From the NCBI GenBank assembly GCA_963789885.1, contig CAWBNB010000049.1:1-64000 (forward strand): a stretch of 64,000 nt of DNA, read 5' to 3'. The stretch is from DATEDA01 sp963789885. Lineage in GTDB: Bacteria > Pseudomonadota > Gammaproteobacteria > Burkholderiales > SG8-39. A program made the position numbers and the translations under genes. Of the stretch, positions 26,985 through 34,984 are shown in pieces (within the stretch, counting starts at the first letter, position 1; each line of letters opens with the position of its first letter). The notes below the pieces were generated by a model that did not search any database, was not told the origin of the DNA, and saw only the letters and a program-made list of their open reading frames with translations.

Positions 26985-27463
26985 TGCCGGTCGACGCGGC
27001 CGTGCAGCGCGCGATCGAAGCGCTCGTGTACGAGTGGGCGCGGGCGATCGACGAGAACCGCCTCGAGGACCTCGCGGGGCTCCTCACCGAGGACGGCGAG
27101 TACAAGGTCGCCTCGCGCTACAACCTCGACCGCGGGCTGCCGCTCGCGGTGATCCACACCCGCTCGCGCGGCCAGCTCCGCGACCGCATCACGTCGCTCC
27201 GCGTGGCGAACATCTACGAGGCGCACTGCTACCGGCACCTCGTCTCCGGCGTGCAGGTGATCGGGGAGGAGGCGGGTGCCTGCGAGGTGCGGTCGAATTA
27301 CGCCGTGATCCGGGTCATGGAGCACGACGGCGCAAGCAGCATCTTCTCCACCGGCCAGTACCGCGACAGCGTCGTCCTCGAGGGCGGCACGCCGCGCTTC
27401 CGGCGGCGGCACGTCGTCTTCGACTCGAAGGCGATCGATACGCTGCTCGTGTACCCGCTGTAA
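26984..27463 (+). CDS. Aromatic ring-hydroxylating dioxygenase, beta subunit
   Basis: 159 residues with the NTF2-like fold of ring-hydroxylating dioxygenase small subunits: 'LVYEWARAIDENRLEDLAGLLTEDGEYKVASR', 'RITSLRVANIYEAHCYRHLVSGVQV', 'EVRSNYAVIRVM' and the closing 'FRRRHVVFDSKAIDTLLVYPL'. It has a structural role in the alpha3-beta3 enzyme. The ATG overlaps the alpha-subunit stop, so the two are translated together. The unit then ends; the next gene is convergent. Confidence 0.92.
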   Translation: MPVDAAVQRAIEALVYEWARAIDENRLEDLAGLLTEDGEYKVASRYNLDRGLPLAVIHTRSRGQLRDRITSLRVANIYEAHCYRHLVSGVQVIGEEAGACEVRSNYAVIRVMEHDGASSIFSTGQYRDSVVLEGGTPRFRRRHVVFDSKAIDTLLVYPL

Positions 27464-27486
27464 CGGTAACGCGCCCGCTGGCGCCC

Positions 27487-27507
27487 CCGCGGCCTCCGGC
27501 CTCGCGG
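27487..27507. terminator. GC-rich hairpin between convergent genes
   Basis: CCGCGGCC-TCC-GGCC-(TC)-GCGG forms an imperfect 8-bp stem with a two-base bulge midway between the dioxygenase beta stop (27463) and the Bug receptor stop (27520). There is no clear U-run. It probably separates the two convergent transcripts. Confidence 0.35.
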
Positions 27508-27519
27508 CGCTCCATTCCT

Positions 27520-28488
27520 TCAGTCTATCTTCGCGCCGGACTCCTTCACCACCTTCGACCACTTCGCGATCTCGGTCTTGATGAAGTCGCCGAAGCGCTC
27601 CGGCGTGCCGCCGGGGAGCTCCGAGAGGCCGCCGGGCGCGAGACGCTCGCGCACGTCGGGCGATTCCAGCGCCTTCGCGACCTCCGCGTTCAGGCGATCG
27701 ATGATCTCGCGCGGCGTGCCGGCCGGCGCGAGATAACCGAACCACGCCGTCGCCTCGTAGCCCGGCACGCCCGCCTCGGCGAGCGTCGGGACGTCCGGCA
27801 GCGGCGCGGCCCGCTTCGCGCCGGTCACGCCGATCGCGCGGAGCTTCCCGGCTTTGACGTGCGCGAGCGCGTCGGGCGCGACCACGAATGCGAAGTCGAC
27901 CTGTCCGCCGAGCATCGCCGTGACCGCCGGGGCGCTGCCCTTGAACGGGACGTGATTCAGCTTGAGCCCCATCGTCGTGGCGAGCATCTCCGCCGACAGG
28001 TGCTGCGAAGTGCCGTTGCCGTTCGACGCGTAGCTGAGGCCGCCCGGCTTCTGCCGCGCCGCCGCGACGAGTTCCTGCACCGACTTGATCGGCGAGGACG
28101 GATGCACGACGAGAATGTTCGGCGTCGTCGCGACGAGGATGATCGGCGCGAAGTCCTTGACCGGGTCGTACGGGAGGTTCGCGTACAGGCTCGGCGCGAT
28201 GCCGTGCGGGCCGATGCCGCCGACCATGATCGTGTAGCCGTCGGGAGGCGACTTGGCGGTGAACTCGGTGCCGAGGCTGCCGCCGGCGCCGACGCGGTTC
28301 TCGACGACCATCGGCTGGCCGATGCTCTCGCCCACCTTCTGCCCAATGGCGCGCGCGATCACGTCGTAGTAGCCGCCGGCCGGGTTCGGCACGACCACGC
28401 GGATCGGCTTCGAGGGATAGGGCTGCGCGGACGTGCCGGCGGCGGCGAGCGCGAGGGCGAAGGCAGCGAGGGTCGGGATGGGTCGCAT
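27520..28488 (-). CDS. Bug/TctC-type tripartite tricarboxylate transporter substrate-binding protein
   Basis: 322 residues. Sec signal 'FALALAAAGTSAQP' then the family start 'YPSKPIRVVVPNPAGGYYDVIARA', 'ENRVGAGGSLGTEFTAKSPPDGYTI', 'LVVHPSSPIKSVQELVAAARQ' and 'HVPFKGSAPAVTAMLGGQVDFAF'. The binding-pocket loop 'PAGGYYDVI' differs from the other three receptors in the window, implying a different ligand. It is convergent with the ring-hydroxylating dioxygenase and downstream of the nitroreductase by 61 bases on the same strand; co-transcription with the nitroreductase is possible. Confidence 0.93.
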   Translation of the reverse strand: MRPIPTLAAFALALAAAGTSAQPYPSKPIRVVVPNPAGGYYDVIARAIGQKVGESIGQPMVVENRVGAGGSLGTEFTAKSPPDGYTIMVGGIGPHGIAPSLYANLPYDPVKDFAPIILVATTPNILVVHPSSPIKSVQELVAAARQKPGGLSYASNGNGTSQHLSAEMLATTMGLKLNHVPFKGSAPAVTAMLGGQVDFAFVVAPDALAHVKAGKLRAIGVTGAKRAAPLPDVPTLAEAGVPGYEATAWFGYLAPAGTPREIIDRLNAEVAKALESPDVRERLAPGGLSELPGGTPERFGDFIKTEIAKWSKVVKESGAKID

Positions 28489-28549
28489 GGGCTCTCCTGT
28501 GCGGGCGCGCGGCGAGTGTAGTGCATCCCGCCGCGTGGAAGCGTCCGCC

Positions 28550-29392
28550 TCACTCGAGCCGATATCTCTTGCGCCGCACGAACGCCCCGAAGTCCGCCCG
28601 CTGCGGCTCGCTGTACTGACGCGCCTTGTCCTCGGTCCAGCCGTAGCGCTCGGCGGTGCCGAAGCGCTCGGCGAGGCGCTGTCGCCGGTACGGGCGATCG
28701 CGGATGCGGCGCTCGTCGTAGCCGTCGAGCTCCAGCTCGACGCGGCGCGCGTCGTAGCGGCCTTGGTGCACCGTCGCGGTCAGCGCGAGCCGCGGACTGA
28801 ACGGCTCGTACGCCTCCGGCCAGCCGAGCGTGAGGCCGGCGATCGGGAACACCCAGTCGGGCAGCGCCAGCCGCTCGGCGATCGCCTGCGCGTGATTGCG
28901 GATCTCGCTGATCGGACAGCTGCCGAGTCGAGCGAGCCCCGCCGCCTGCACGAACGTCGAGAGCACGATCGCGCCATCCACCGCCGCGTTGAAGAATGCG
29001 TCGAGGTGCTCGTTCGGAAACGCGAGCCCGCGCCGCTCGAAGATCCGCCGCAGCCGGAAGCCGTCGCCGCAGAAGACGAGGAACTCCGGTGCGCCGGCGA
29101 TCCACGGCGAACCCGGCAGCAGGGCATGGATCGCCGCGCGATCGGCCGGCGCGGTCACGCGCACGATGCTCGCCTGCTGCAAGTCGCTCTTGGTCGGCGA
29201 TGCGAGCGCGGTCGCGAACAGGATTCGCAGCAGCGCCTCGGGCACCGGTTCGGCGCGGTAGCGCCGGCAGACCGCGCGTTCATTCATCGCCGCCAGAGCG
29301 TCGGCGCCCGCAAGGTCGGCCGGGACCTGGACGCTTTCGTCGTAGCGGCGGTGAATGGCGGCACCGATGCGGGCAGGAGCGGATGTGCTCAT
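28550..29392 (-). CDS. Nitroreductase-family protein
   Basis: 280 residues from ATG at 29392. FMN-binding marks: 'RAVCRRYRAEPVPEALLRILFATALASPTKSDLQQ' for the phosphate- and ring-binding strands and 'PISEIRNHAQAIAERLALPDWVFPIAGLTLGWP' for the family C-terminal part. Members reduce nitroaromatics, quinones or flavins with NAD(P)H. It sits divergent from another Bug receptor and upstream of the 27520 receptor, in the aromatic-metabolism part of the window. Substrate unknown. Confidence 0.88.
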   Translation of the reverse strand: MSTSAPARIGAAIHRRYDESVQVPADLAGADALAAMNERAVCRRYRAEPVPEALLRILFATALASPTKSDLQQASIVRVTAPADRAAIHALLPGSPWIAGAPEFLVFCGDGFRLRRIFERRGLAFPNEHLDAFFNAAVDGAIVLSTFVQAAGLARLGSCPISEIRNHAQAIAERLALPDWVFPIAGLTLGWPEAYEPFSPRLALTATVHQGRYDARRVELELDGYDERRIRDRPYRRQRLAERFGTAERYGWTEDKARQYSEPQRADFGAFVRRKRYRLE

Positions 29393-29489
29393 CGCGGTCT
29401 CTCTCCTCGAATGCGCGCTGCATGGTAGCCCACGCGCCGCGCGCGCTCCTGTACGATCCGCGGGCGACCATTCCAAGGAGGCGGTAACA

Positions 29490-30458
29490 ATGCACCAGTC
29501 GATTCGGGCGCTGATCTGCGCTGCAGCAATGCTCGTGCCGGGCCTGGCTGCCGCGCAGGCCTATCCGCACAAGCCCGTTCGCATCATCGTGCCGTTCCCG
29601 GCCGGCGGCCCGGCCGATCTGTTCGGACGCGCGCTCGCGCAAGGGATGACCGGCAGCCTCGGCCAGCCGGTGATCATCGAGAATCGCGCCGGGGTGGGCG
29701 GCGTGCTCGGCGTCGACAACGTAGCGAAGGCGCCGCCGGACGGCTACCTGCTCGCACTGAACAGCGGCTCGGCGGTGGCGATCGCGCCGTTCTCGATGGA
29801 GAAGATGCCCTACGACCCGAAGAAGGACCTCGCACTCATCACGACCGTGGTCAAGGTGCCCGAGGTGCTCGCGGTGCATCCGTCGCTGCCGGTGAACACG
29901 CTGGCCGAGCTGATCGCGTACGCGAAGGCGAATCCCGGGAAGATCAACTTCGGCTCGGCCGGGGGCGGCACGATCACGCATCTCGCCGGCGAGCTGCTCA
30001 AGGCGGAAGCCGACGTGAACTTGGTCCACGTGCCCTACAAAGGCGCGGCGCCCGCGGTGCAGGATCTGCTCGGCGGGCAGGTGCAGATGGGCGTCTTCGA
30101 CGTGCCGGTGCTGCTGCCGCACCTCCGCTCGGGGAAGCTCAAGGCGCTGGCGATCACGAGCGCGAATCGGTCGGCCGCGCTTCCCGACGTGCCGACGACC
30201 GCGGAGCTCGGCTACCCGAAGGTGAACTCGGACAACTGGTACGGGCTCGTCGCGCCCGCGGGCACGCCGCCCGAGGTCCTCGCCCGGCTCCACGCCTCGG
30301 CGACGGCGGCGCTGAAATCGCCCGAGGTGATCGAGCAGTACGCGAAAGTCAGCGGGATCGCCTTCCCGTCGTCGGCGGCGGAGTACGCGGTGTTCATCGA
30401 CACCGAGCAGGCGAAGTGGGGTCCGGTCGTGAAGGCGATCGGGTTCAAGCAGCAGTAG
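29490..30458 (+). CDS. Bug/TctC-type tripartite tricarboxylate transporter substrate-binding protein
   Basis: 322 residues with a Sec signal ('AAAMLVPGLAAAQA') and the Bug layout: 'YPHKPVRIIVPFPAGGPADLFGRALAQ', 'ENRAGVGGVLGVDNVAKAPPDGYLL', 'VHPSLPVNTLAELIAYAKANPGKI' and 'HVPYKGAAPAVQDLLGGQVQM'. An excellent AAGGAGG box precedes the ATG. The ferredoxin-metallo-beta-lactamase gene begins 20 bases after its stop, so the receptor may head a three-gene unit ending with the ATP-grasp gene. Confidence 0.94.
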   Translation: MHQSIRALICAAAMLVPGLAAAQAYPHKPVRIIVPFPAGGPADLFGRALAQGMTGSLGQPVIIENRAGVGGVLGVDNVAKAPPDGYLLALNSGSAVAIAPFSMEKMPYDPKKDLALITTVVKVPEVLAVHPSLPVNTLAELIAYAKANPGKINFGSAGGGTITHLAGELLKAEADVNLVHVPYKGAAPAVQDLLGGQVQMGVFDVPVLLPHLRSGKLKALAITSANRSAALPDVPTTAELGYPKVNSDNWYGLVAPAGTPPEVLARLHASATAALKSPEVIEQYAKVSGIAFPSSAAEYAVFIDTEQAKWGPVVKAIGFKQQ

Positions 30459-30478
30459 GTCGAATCAGCGGCGGCGTG

Positions 30479-31348
30479 ATGGCCGCGCTCTCGAAACGCC
30501 TGCCAGCGAACGTCCCCGGCGAGTTCTTCGTCGACTCGACCTGCATCGACTGCGGCACCTGCCGGCAGGTCGCGCCCGAGTCGTTCGCCGAGGGGCGCGA
30601 CGCCTCGTACGTCCACCGCCAGCCGGTCGACGAGCCGGCCGCGCAGCGGGCCGCCATGGCGCTCGTCGCCTGCCCGGTCGCCGCGATCGGGACGGAGAGA
30701 AAGCGCGGGCTCGCCGCTGCGCGCGCGGCGTTCCCGGAGCCGATCGAGGACGGCGTCCACTACTGCGGCTGGGCGGCCGAGTCGAGCTACGGCGCACGGA
30801 GCTACCTGATCGTCCGATCGCGCGGCAACATCCTGATCGACTCGCCGCGCTACGCGGCGCCGCTCGTCGATGCGATCGAAGCGCTCGGCGGCCTGCGCTG
30901 GATGTTCCTCACGCATCGCGACGACGTTGCCGACCACCGCAAGTTCCGCGAGCGCTTCGGCTGCGAGCGCATCCTGCACCGGGACGATGTCGTCGCCGGC
31001 ACGCGCGAGGTCGAGATCATGCTCGAAGGCGAAGTGCCGGTCGCGTTCGACGACGAGGTCTCGTTCATCCCGGTGCCCGGGCACACGCCCGGTTCGACGT
31101 GCCTGCTCTACCGCGAGAGGTTCCTCTTCTCGGGCGACCACGCCTGGTCGGACGCGAAGGGCGAGCGCGTCGCCGCGTCGCGAGGCGTCTGCTGGTACGA
31201 CTGGGATCGCCAGGTCGCGTCGATGGCGCGACTCGCGGACCACCGCTTCGAGTGGCTCCTCCCCGGCCACGGCATGCGCTGCCGTCTGCCGGCGGAGCGC
31301 ATGCGCGAGGAAGTCGAGCGCTGCGTGGCGCGCATGAAGCGCGCGTGA
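30479..31348 (+). CDS. Ferredoxin-domain metallo-beta-lactamase-fold hydrolase
   Basis: 289 residues. The N-terminal ferredoxin domain (about 15-75) has 'TCIDCGTCRQVAP' and a later 'ACPVAAIG', giving four Cys for one Fe-S cluster. The C-terminal MBL domain has the metal motif 'THRDDVADH', a variant of H-x-H-x-D-H, then 'PVPGHTPGSTCLLY', 'LFSGDHAWSD' and 'LLPGHGMR'. This fused architecture occurs in plants and bacteria, but its reaction is not settled. ATG at 30479 (or GTG 30476). The next gene starts within its stop (GTGA). Confidence 0.9.
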   Translation: MAALSKRLPANVPGEFFVDSTCIDCGTCRQVAPESFAEGRDASYVHRQPVDEPAAQRAAMALVACPVAAIGTERKRGLAAARAAFPEPIEDGVHYCGWAAESSYGARSYLIVRSRGNILIDSPRYAAPLVDAIEALGGLRWMFLTHRDDVADHRKFRERFGCERILHRDDVVAGTREVEIMLEGEVPVAFDDEVSFIPVPGHTPGSTCLLYRERFLFSGDHAWSDAKGERVAASRGVCWYDWDRQVASMARLADHRFEWLLPGHGMRCRLPAERMREEVERCVARMKRA

Positions 31349-32197
31349 GCGGGAAGCGCTCGACCACGGTCGTCATCGAACCCTGGCGGGCGCAGCCGCT
31401 CGCCTGGATCCATCGACGCGAAGCGCGCACGATCGCCGGTGAGCTGCAGCGCGCCGGTCGCGCGGTGACCGAGATCCGGTTCCGGCAGGACGCGGTCGCC
31501 GATCTTCCGCCGGGACCGCTGCTGCTGCGCCTCTCCGACCCGGTAATGCTTGTTGCCGCGCAGACGCTCGGCCGCGCCGGCATCCCCTATCTCGGTCCGA
31601 GCGCTGCAGTCATGGCACGCTGCTACGACAAATGGGTGGCGCACGGCATCGCAACCACCGCCGGCATCGACTGTCCCGCGACCGCGCTTGCATCAGAAAG
31701 CCGCCGGCCTGTCGTTCCCGATCGTCGTCAAGCCACGGTGGGGATCCGACTCGCTCGGCATGCGGCTCGTCCGGACCCGCCCGATTCCGAAGCGCGCGCG
31801 GAGCGCGGGATTCATCGCACAGGAACAGATCGTCGGTGCGGAACTGACCGTGGCGGTGATCCACGACTGCGTGGGCATGCCGCTGCGGCTCGACCTCCCC
31901 GCAGGGACGCCGTACTCGTTCGCGCGCAAGTACCTGCTGCGGCCGCACCGCACGCCGGTCGCGGACGAGGCGCTCGCAGAGCGCGTGCGTCGCCTTGCGA
32001 CGGAGATTGCCGGCGTGTACGCGGTCGACTGGGCGGCGCGGATCGACCTCATCCACGAGACCGCGACCGGGCGCCTGCGCCTGCTCGAATGCGACGTCGC
32101 GCCGCTCGTGGGGCCGGGCTCCGCGTTCGCGGCGAGCCTCGCCGCCGCCGGGGTACCGCGCGCGGAGCAGCTCGAGCTGCTGCTCGGCGCAGCCTGA
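31345..32197 (+). pseudogene. ATP-grasp-fold protein gene with a +1 frameshift
   Basis: The N-terminal part ('VVIEPWRAQPLAWIHRRE', 'PYLGPSAAVMARCYDKWVAHG') is read from GTG 31345. From about 31691 the protein continues in the next frame with 'LSFPIVVKPRWGSDSLGM', 'FIAQEQIVGAELTVAVI', 'YSFARKYLLRP' and 'IDLIHETATGRLRLLECDVAP'. These are ATP-grasp landmarks: Lys of 'VVKP', the Glu pair and the metal ligands of a D-Ala-D-Ala-ligase-like or RimK-like enzyme. One extra base near 31690 restores a single frame of about 283 residues. GTGA overlap ties it to the ferredoxin-MBL gene. Real decay and sequence error cannot be told apart here. Confidence 0.75.
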
Positions 32198-32228
32198 GGC
32201 GCCGAAACGGAGAGACCGCGAGCGCAGG

Positions 32229-32684
32229 TCAGCGTTGCGCTGCGTCCCGCGCCCGCAGCTTCGCCGCAATGTACGCGCGATGCGGGACGTGCAGAAGGTC
32301 GGCGATCTTGCGCACGACATGCTGCTCGTGCGCGCTCAGATCGGCGTCGGCGTAAGCCACTTGCCACATGAGCTCGATCACGCGCTCCTTCTGCGACGCG
32401 GAGAGCCGCTTGTTGATGAGCGAGGTGAACTGGTAGTAGTCGGTCGCCTCGCGCGCCTGCTCCTCGGCGAGCCGGATCAGCGCCGCGGCCTCCGCGTCCG
32501 TCAGCCCGAACTTCGTGCGCACCGCGCGGTGCGCCGCCGCGCGCTCGGCAGCGTCGATCCCGCCGTCGAGGCGGACCGTCTCGACGAGCAGCGCCGCCGT
32601 GGCGAGCTGGAGCGCGTGGCGATCGTCGTCGCCCGCACCGGCGGCGACGTGCTGGTCGAAGAACTCGCGGATGGCGTTCAGCAT
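32229..32684 (-). CDS. TerB-like tellurite-resistance-family protein
   Basis: 151 residues, all helical, matching the TerB/DUF533-like fold: 'LATAALLVETVRLDGGIDAAERAAAHRAV' with the acidic D-G-x-I-D-x-x-E metal-type loop, and a second copy 'VIELMWQVAYADADLSAHEQHVVRKIADLL'. The two EF-like acidic loops are typical of TerB domains. The cellular role is unknown; stand-alone copies are common in proteobacteria. The YIP1 gene lies 56 bases upstream on the same strand. Confidence 0.88.
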   Translation of the reverse strand: MLNAIREFFDQHVAAGAGDDDRHALQLATAALLVETVRLDGGIDAAERAAAHRAVRTKFGLTDAEAAALIRLAEEQAREATDYYQFTSLINKRLSASQKERVIELMWQVAYADADLSAHEQHVVRKIADLLHVPHRAYIAAKLRARDAAQR

Positions 32685-32740
32685 GGCGGCCCCTGGCGTC
32701 CGACCGCGCGACCGGTACTGGAGTTCCACCGCGCGCCGGC

Positions 32741-33340
32741 TCAGAACCGCCCGATGGCGCCCATCATACCGATCGCGCCCATCCCGAACGTCGCCGCGAG
32801 CGCGGCGCCGATCAGGAACGTGATCACGACGCCGATCGCGACGAGCAGGATGCCGTAGCCGACGGCATCGCGCTCGGGCATCTTCATCAGCTGCGGGGCG
32901 CCGACCTGCAGCAGGTAGAGCGAATAGAGCCCGCCGAGGAGCGAGATCAGCCAGCCGACCACGGGCAGGATGGTGAAGATGCCGGCGACCCACGAGGCGG
33001 TCAGCGCGTAGGCGGTGAGCTTCAGCGCCTGGTCGAAGTTGCTCCTGCCGCCGAAGCGCGGGGCGAGCAGGTTCGCGACGAGCGCGATCGCGAGCACCAT
33101 CGCGAGGCTCAGGACATACCCGGTGAGCGCCGCCTGCAGCGCGACGCGTGCCCCGAGCCGTCCGAAGCCGAGGCTGCCGATCAGCCACGTGCTGATGAGC
33201 GTCGCCGCTGCCGGCAGGATCGCCAGGATCGCGATGTAGCCGAGGTAGAGCGCTTTCGGATCGCTCCGCTCGTGCGCGATCGCGGACCACTCGCTCTGCG
33301 GCTGGAGCAGGATGTTCGTGGCGCGGTTGACGGCGTTCAT
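32741..33340 (-). CDS. YIP1-family integral membrane protein
   Basis: 199 residues with about five membrane helices. The short cytoplasmic N-terminus 'MNAVNRATNILLQPQSEWSAIAHE' is the bacterial Yip1-domain start. It is followed by 'LGYIAILAILPAAATLI', 'ALTGYVLSLAMVLAIALVANLLAPRFGG', 'LTAYALTASWVAGIFTILPVVGWLISLLGGLYSLYLLQ' and a Gly/Met-rich last helix. The family lacks a defined bacterial function. It probably forms an operon with the TerB-like gene. Confidence 0.9.
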   Translation of the reverse strand: MNAVNRATNILLQPQSEWSAIAHERSDPKALYLGYIAILAILPAAATLISTWLIGSLGFGRLGARVALQAALTGYVLSLAMVLAIALVANLLAPRFGGRSNFDQALKLTAYALTASWVAGIFTILPVVGWLISLLGGLYSLYLLQVGAPQLMKMPERDAVGYGILLVAIGVVITFLIGAALAATFGMGAIGMMGAIGRF

Positions 33341-33440
33341 CGGTCGCCTCCCCTGTCTATGCCATCAGCATACGACCGGGCGGGCCGGGCGCGCAACTCC
33401 GGACCGCCGGCACCTGACGGCGGACGGCGTCGAGTGCAAC

Positions 33441-33511
33441 GCCGGGAATGCCGCCGAGTGCGGGATCTTCACGGTGGTGAAGATCCGCGGCTTGGCGCGC
33501 CCGGCATTTTT
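33441..33511 (+). ncRNA. Structured leader or small-RNA-like element ending in a U-run
   Basis: A nested fold is visible: outer stem GCCGGG (33441-33446) with CCCGGC (33500-33505), a middle CCGAG/CTTGG pairing, and a perfect 10-bp inner hairpin GGATCTTCAC/GTGAAGATCC with a GGTG loop (33463-33486). ATTTTT follows at 33506-33511. The element is on the + strand between the divergent YIP1 gene and the 33558 gene, ending 47 bases before that ATG. It could be a transcription attenuator or the 3' part of a small RNA. The flanking bases (33341-33440) show no gene. Confidence 0.4.
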
Positions 33512-33557
33512 GCGCCATTATGACGGCGTTCTACACCCGTACCGTCGAGGAGGCAGC

Positions 33558-34070
33558 ATGAAACGAGCGCTCACCGTCCTTGCCTTCGTCCCGGCGGCGC
33601 TTGCCGCGCCCGCCTGGGCCGACTGTTACACGGTCTTCCAGCGCAACCTGATCGTGTATCGCGCCGAGATGACGCCGATCGACCTGGAGCCCCCGATCCA
33701 CACGATGCTGCAGAAGCGGTTTCCCGGCGGGCAGCTCGTGATTTCCAGCGATACGAAGACCTGCACTTACATCGATCCGTCGAGCCCGGTCGACCCGGCT
33801 ACCGGGGCAGCCGCTTCGCCGCCCGGATCCGAGCGGGCGGGACTCAGCGTCGTTCCGGGGCCGCTCGCGGGCATTTCGACGAACGCCGCGGGCGCGGCGC
33901 CCGCTTCCGCCCCGCAACCTGCCGTGGACGAGGGGTGTCGCCGCGGCGGCACGGTGACTCGACGTGGAGAGCCTTGCCCCGACACCGTCGTGGTGGGCGA
34001 CCGGGTGGTCGGCGCGCAGGGAGGTGCTACGGTACCGGAGCGGACCAGACCGATGGTCAGGCCTCGCTAA
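33558..34070 (+). CDS. Secreted hypothetical protein with Ala/Pro-rich tail
   Basis: 170 residues. Clear Sec signal 'MKRALTVLAFVPAALAAPAWA', then a small domain with three Cys ('DCYTVFQRNLIVYRAEMTPIDLEPPIHTML', 'SDTKTCTYIDPSSPVDP'). A low-complexity Ala/Pro/Gly region follows, then 'EGCRRGGTVTRRGEPCPDTVVVGDRVV', a short Cys-containing repeat-like end. A GAGGAGG box precedes the ATG. I do not recognise a family; periplasmic or outer-membrane-associated location is inferred. Confidence 0.75.
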   Translation: MKRALTVLAFVPAALAAPAWADCYTVFQRNLIVYRAEMTPIDLEPPIHTMLQKRFPGGQLVISSDTKTCTYIDPSSPVDPATGAAASPPGSERAGLSVVPGPLAGISTNAAGAAPASAPQPAVDEGCRRGGTVTRRGEPCPDTVVVGDRVVGAQGGATVPERTRPMVRPR

Positions 34071-34117
34071 GGCGCCGCGCCCCGCGCGTCCGGCTCGATC
34101 TCACCGGGACATCTGCG

Positions 34118-34942
34118 ATGGACACCGCCGCCGGAAGCGCGGCGATCACCGCCGCAATCACCTATGCCGTCGACACCGGCGAGAAGCCGGTCAACGAGAC
34201 CTTCGGCCCGGGGAACATCCGGCGCCGCAACGTCGGCGCGAAGGAGCAGCGCCCGATGCCGATCCGCGACGGGCGGCCGCTCGCCGGCACCTTCTCGCTC
34301 GACCGGAACGGGTTCGCGTTCGTGCCGCACCCGACCGCGGTGGCGGATTTCTTCGACAAGGATCAGCTCGCGTCCGTCTACTACCCGGAGGTCGAGCGCC
34401 TGGTGAAGGCGGTGTCCGGCGCCGCGCGCGTCGTGGTGTTCGACCACACGCTGCGCTCGGGCGACGAGGCCGAGCGCGAGGCGCGGCTCGTGCGTGAACC
34501 GGTGCTGTCCGCCCACAACGACTACACCGAGTGGTCCGGACCGCAGCGCGTGCGCGAGTGCCTCCCCGACGAGGCGGACCGCCTGCTCGCGGGCCGGTTC
34601 GCGATCATCCAGGTCTGGCGCGCGATCAACCAGCCGATCCGGTCGAACCCGCTCGCAATCGCCGACGCGCGGAGCGTCGCCCCCGGCGATCTGCTCGCCG
34701 CCGAGCGCCGCTATCCGCACCGCGTCGGCGAGACCTACCAGGTCCGCTTCAACCCCGAGCACCGCTGGTTCTACTTCCCCGAGATGCGGCGCGACGAAGC
34801 GCTCGTGTTCAAGGTCTACGACTCGGCAAAGGACGGCCGCGCGCGCTTCACCGCGCACACGTCGTTCGTCGATCCGACCACGCCGCCCGGAGCGCCGCCG
34901 CGCCAGAGCATCGAGGCGCGGACGTTCGCGTTCTTCGCCTAG
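34118..34942 (+). CDS. CmcJ/NvfI-family oxidoreductase
   Basis: 274 residues resembling the CmcJ/AsaB/NvfI methoxylase-desaturase-like family of Fe(II)-dependent enzymes. Marks: 'VVFDHTLRSGD', then 'SAHNDYTEWSGPQRVRE' with the H-x-D metal pair, 'FAIIQVWRAINQPIRSNPLAIAD', 'RFNPEHRWFYFPEMRRDEALVFKVYDS' and the closing 'HTSFVDPTTPPGAPPRQSIEARTFAFF'. Relatives act in cephamycin or fungal metabolite pathways, but many bacterial copies are isolated like this one. ATG at 34118 fits the family N-terminus. Confidence 0.88.
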   Translation: MDTAAGSAAITAAITYAVDTGEKPVNETFGPGNIRRRNVGAKEQRPMPIRDGRPLAGTFSLDRNGFAFVPHPTAVADFFDKDQLASVYYPEVERLVKAVSGAARVVVFDHTLRSGDEAEREARLVREPVLSAHNDYTEWSGPQRVRECLPDEADRLLAGRFAIIQVWRAINQPIRSNPLAIADARSVAPGDLLAAERRYPHRVGETYQVRFNPEHRWFYFPEMRRDEALVFKVYDSAKDGRARFTAHTSFVDPTTPPGAPPRQSIEARTFAFFA

Positions 34943-34984
34943 TACCGGTCAGGCCTCGTCGGCCGAGAGCCGGCGCTTCCCGCG

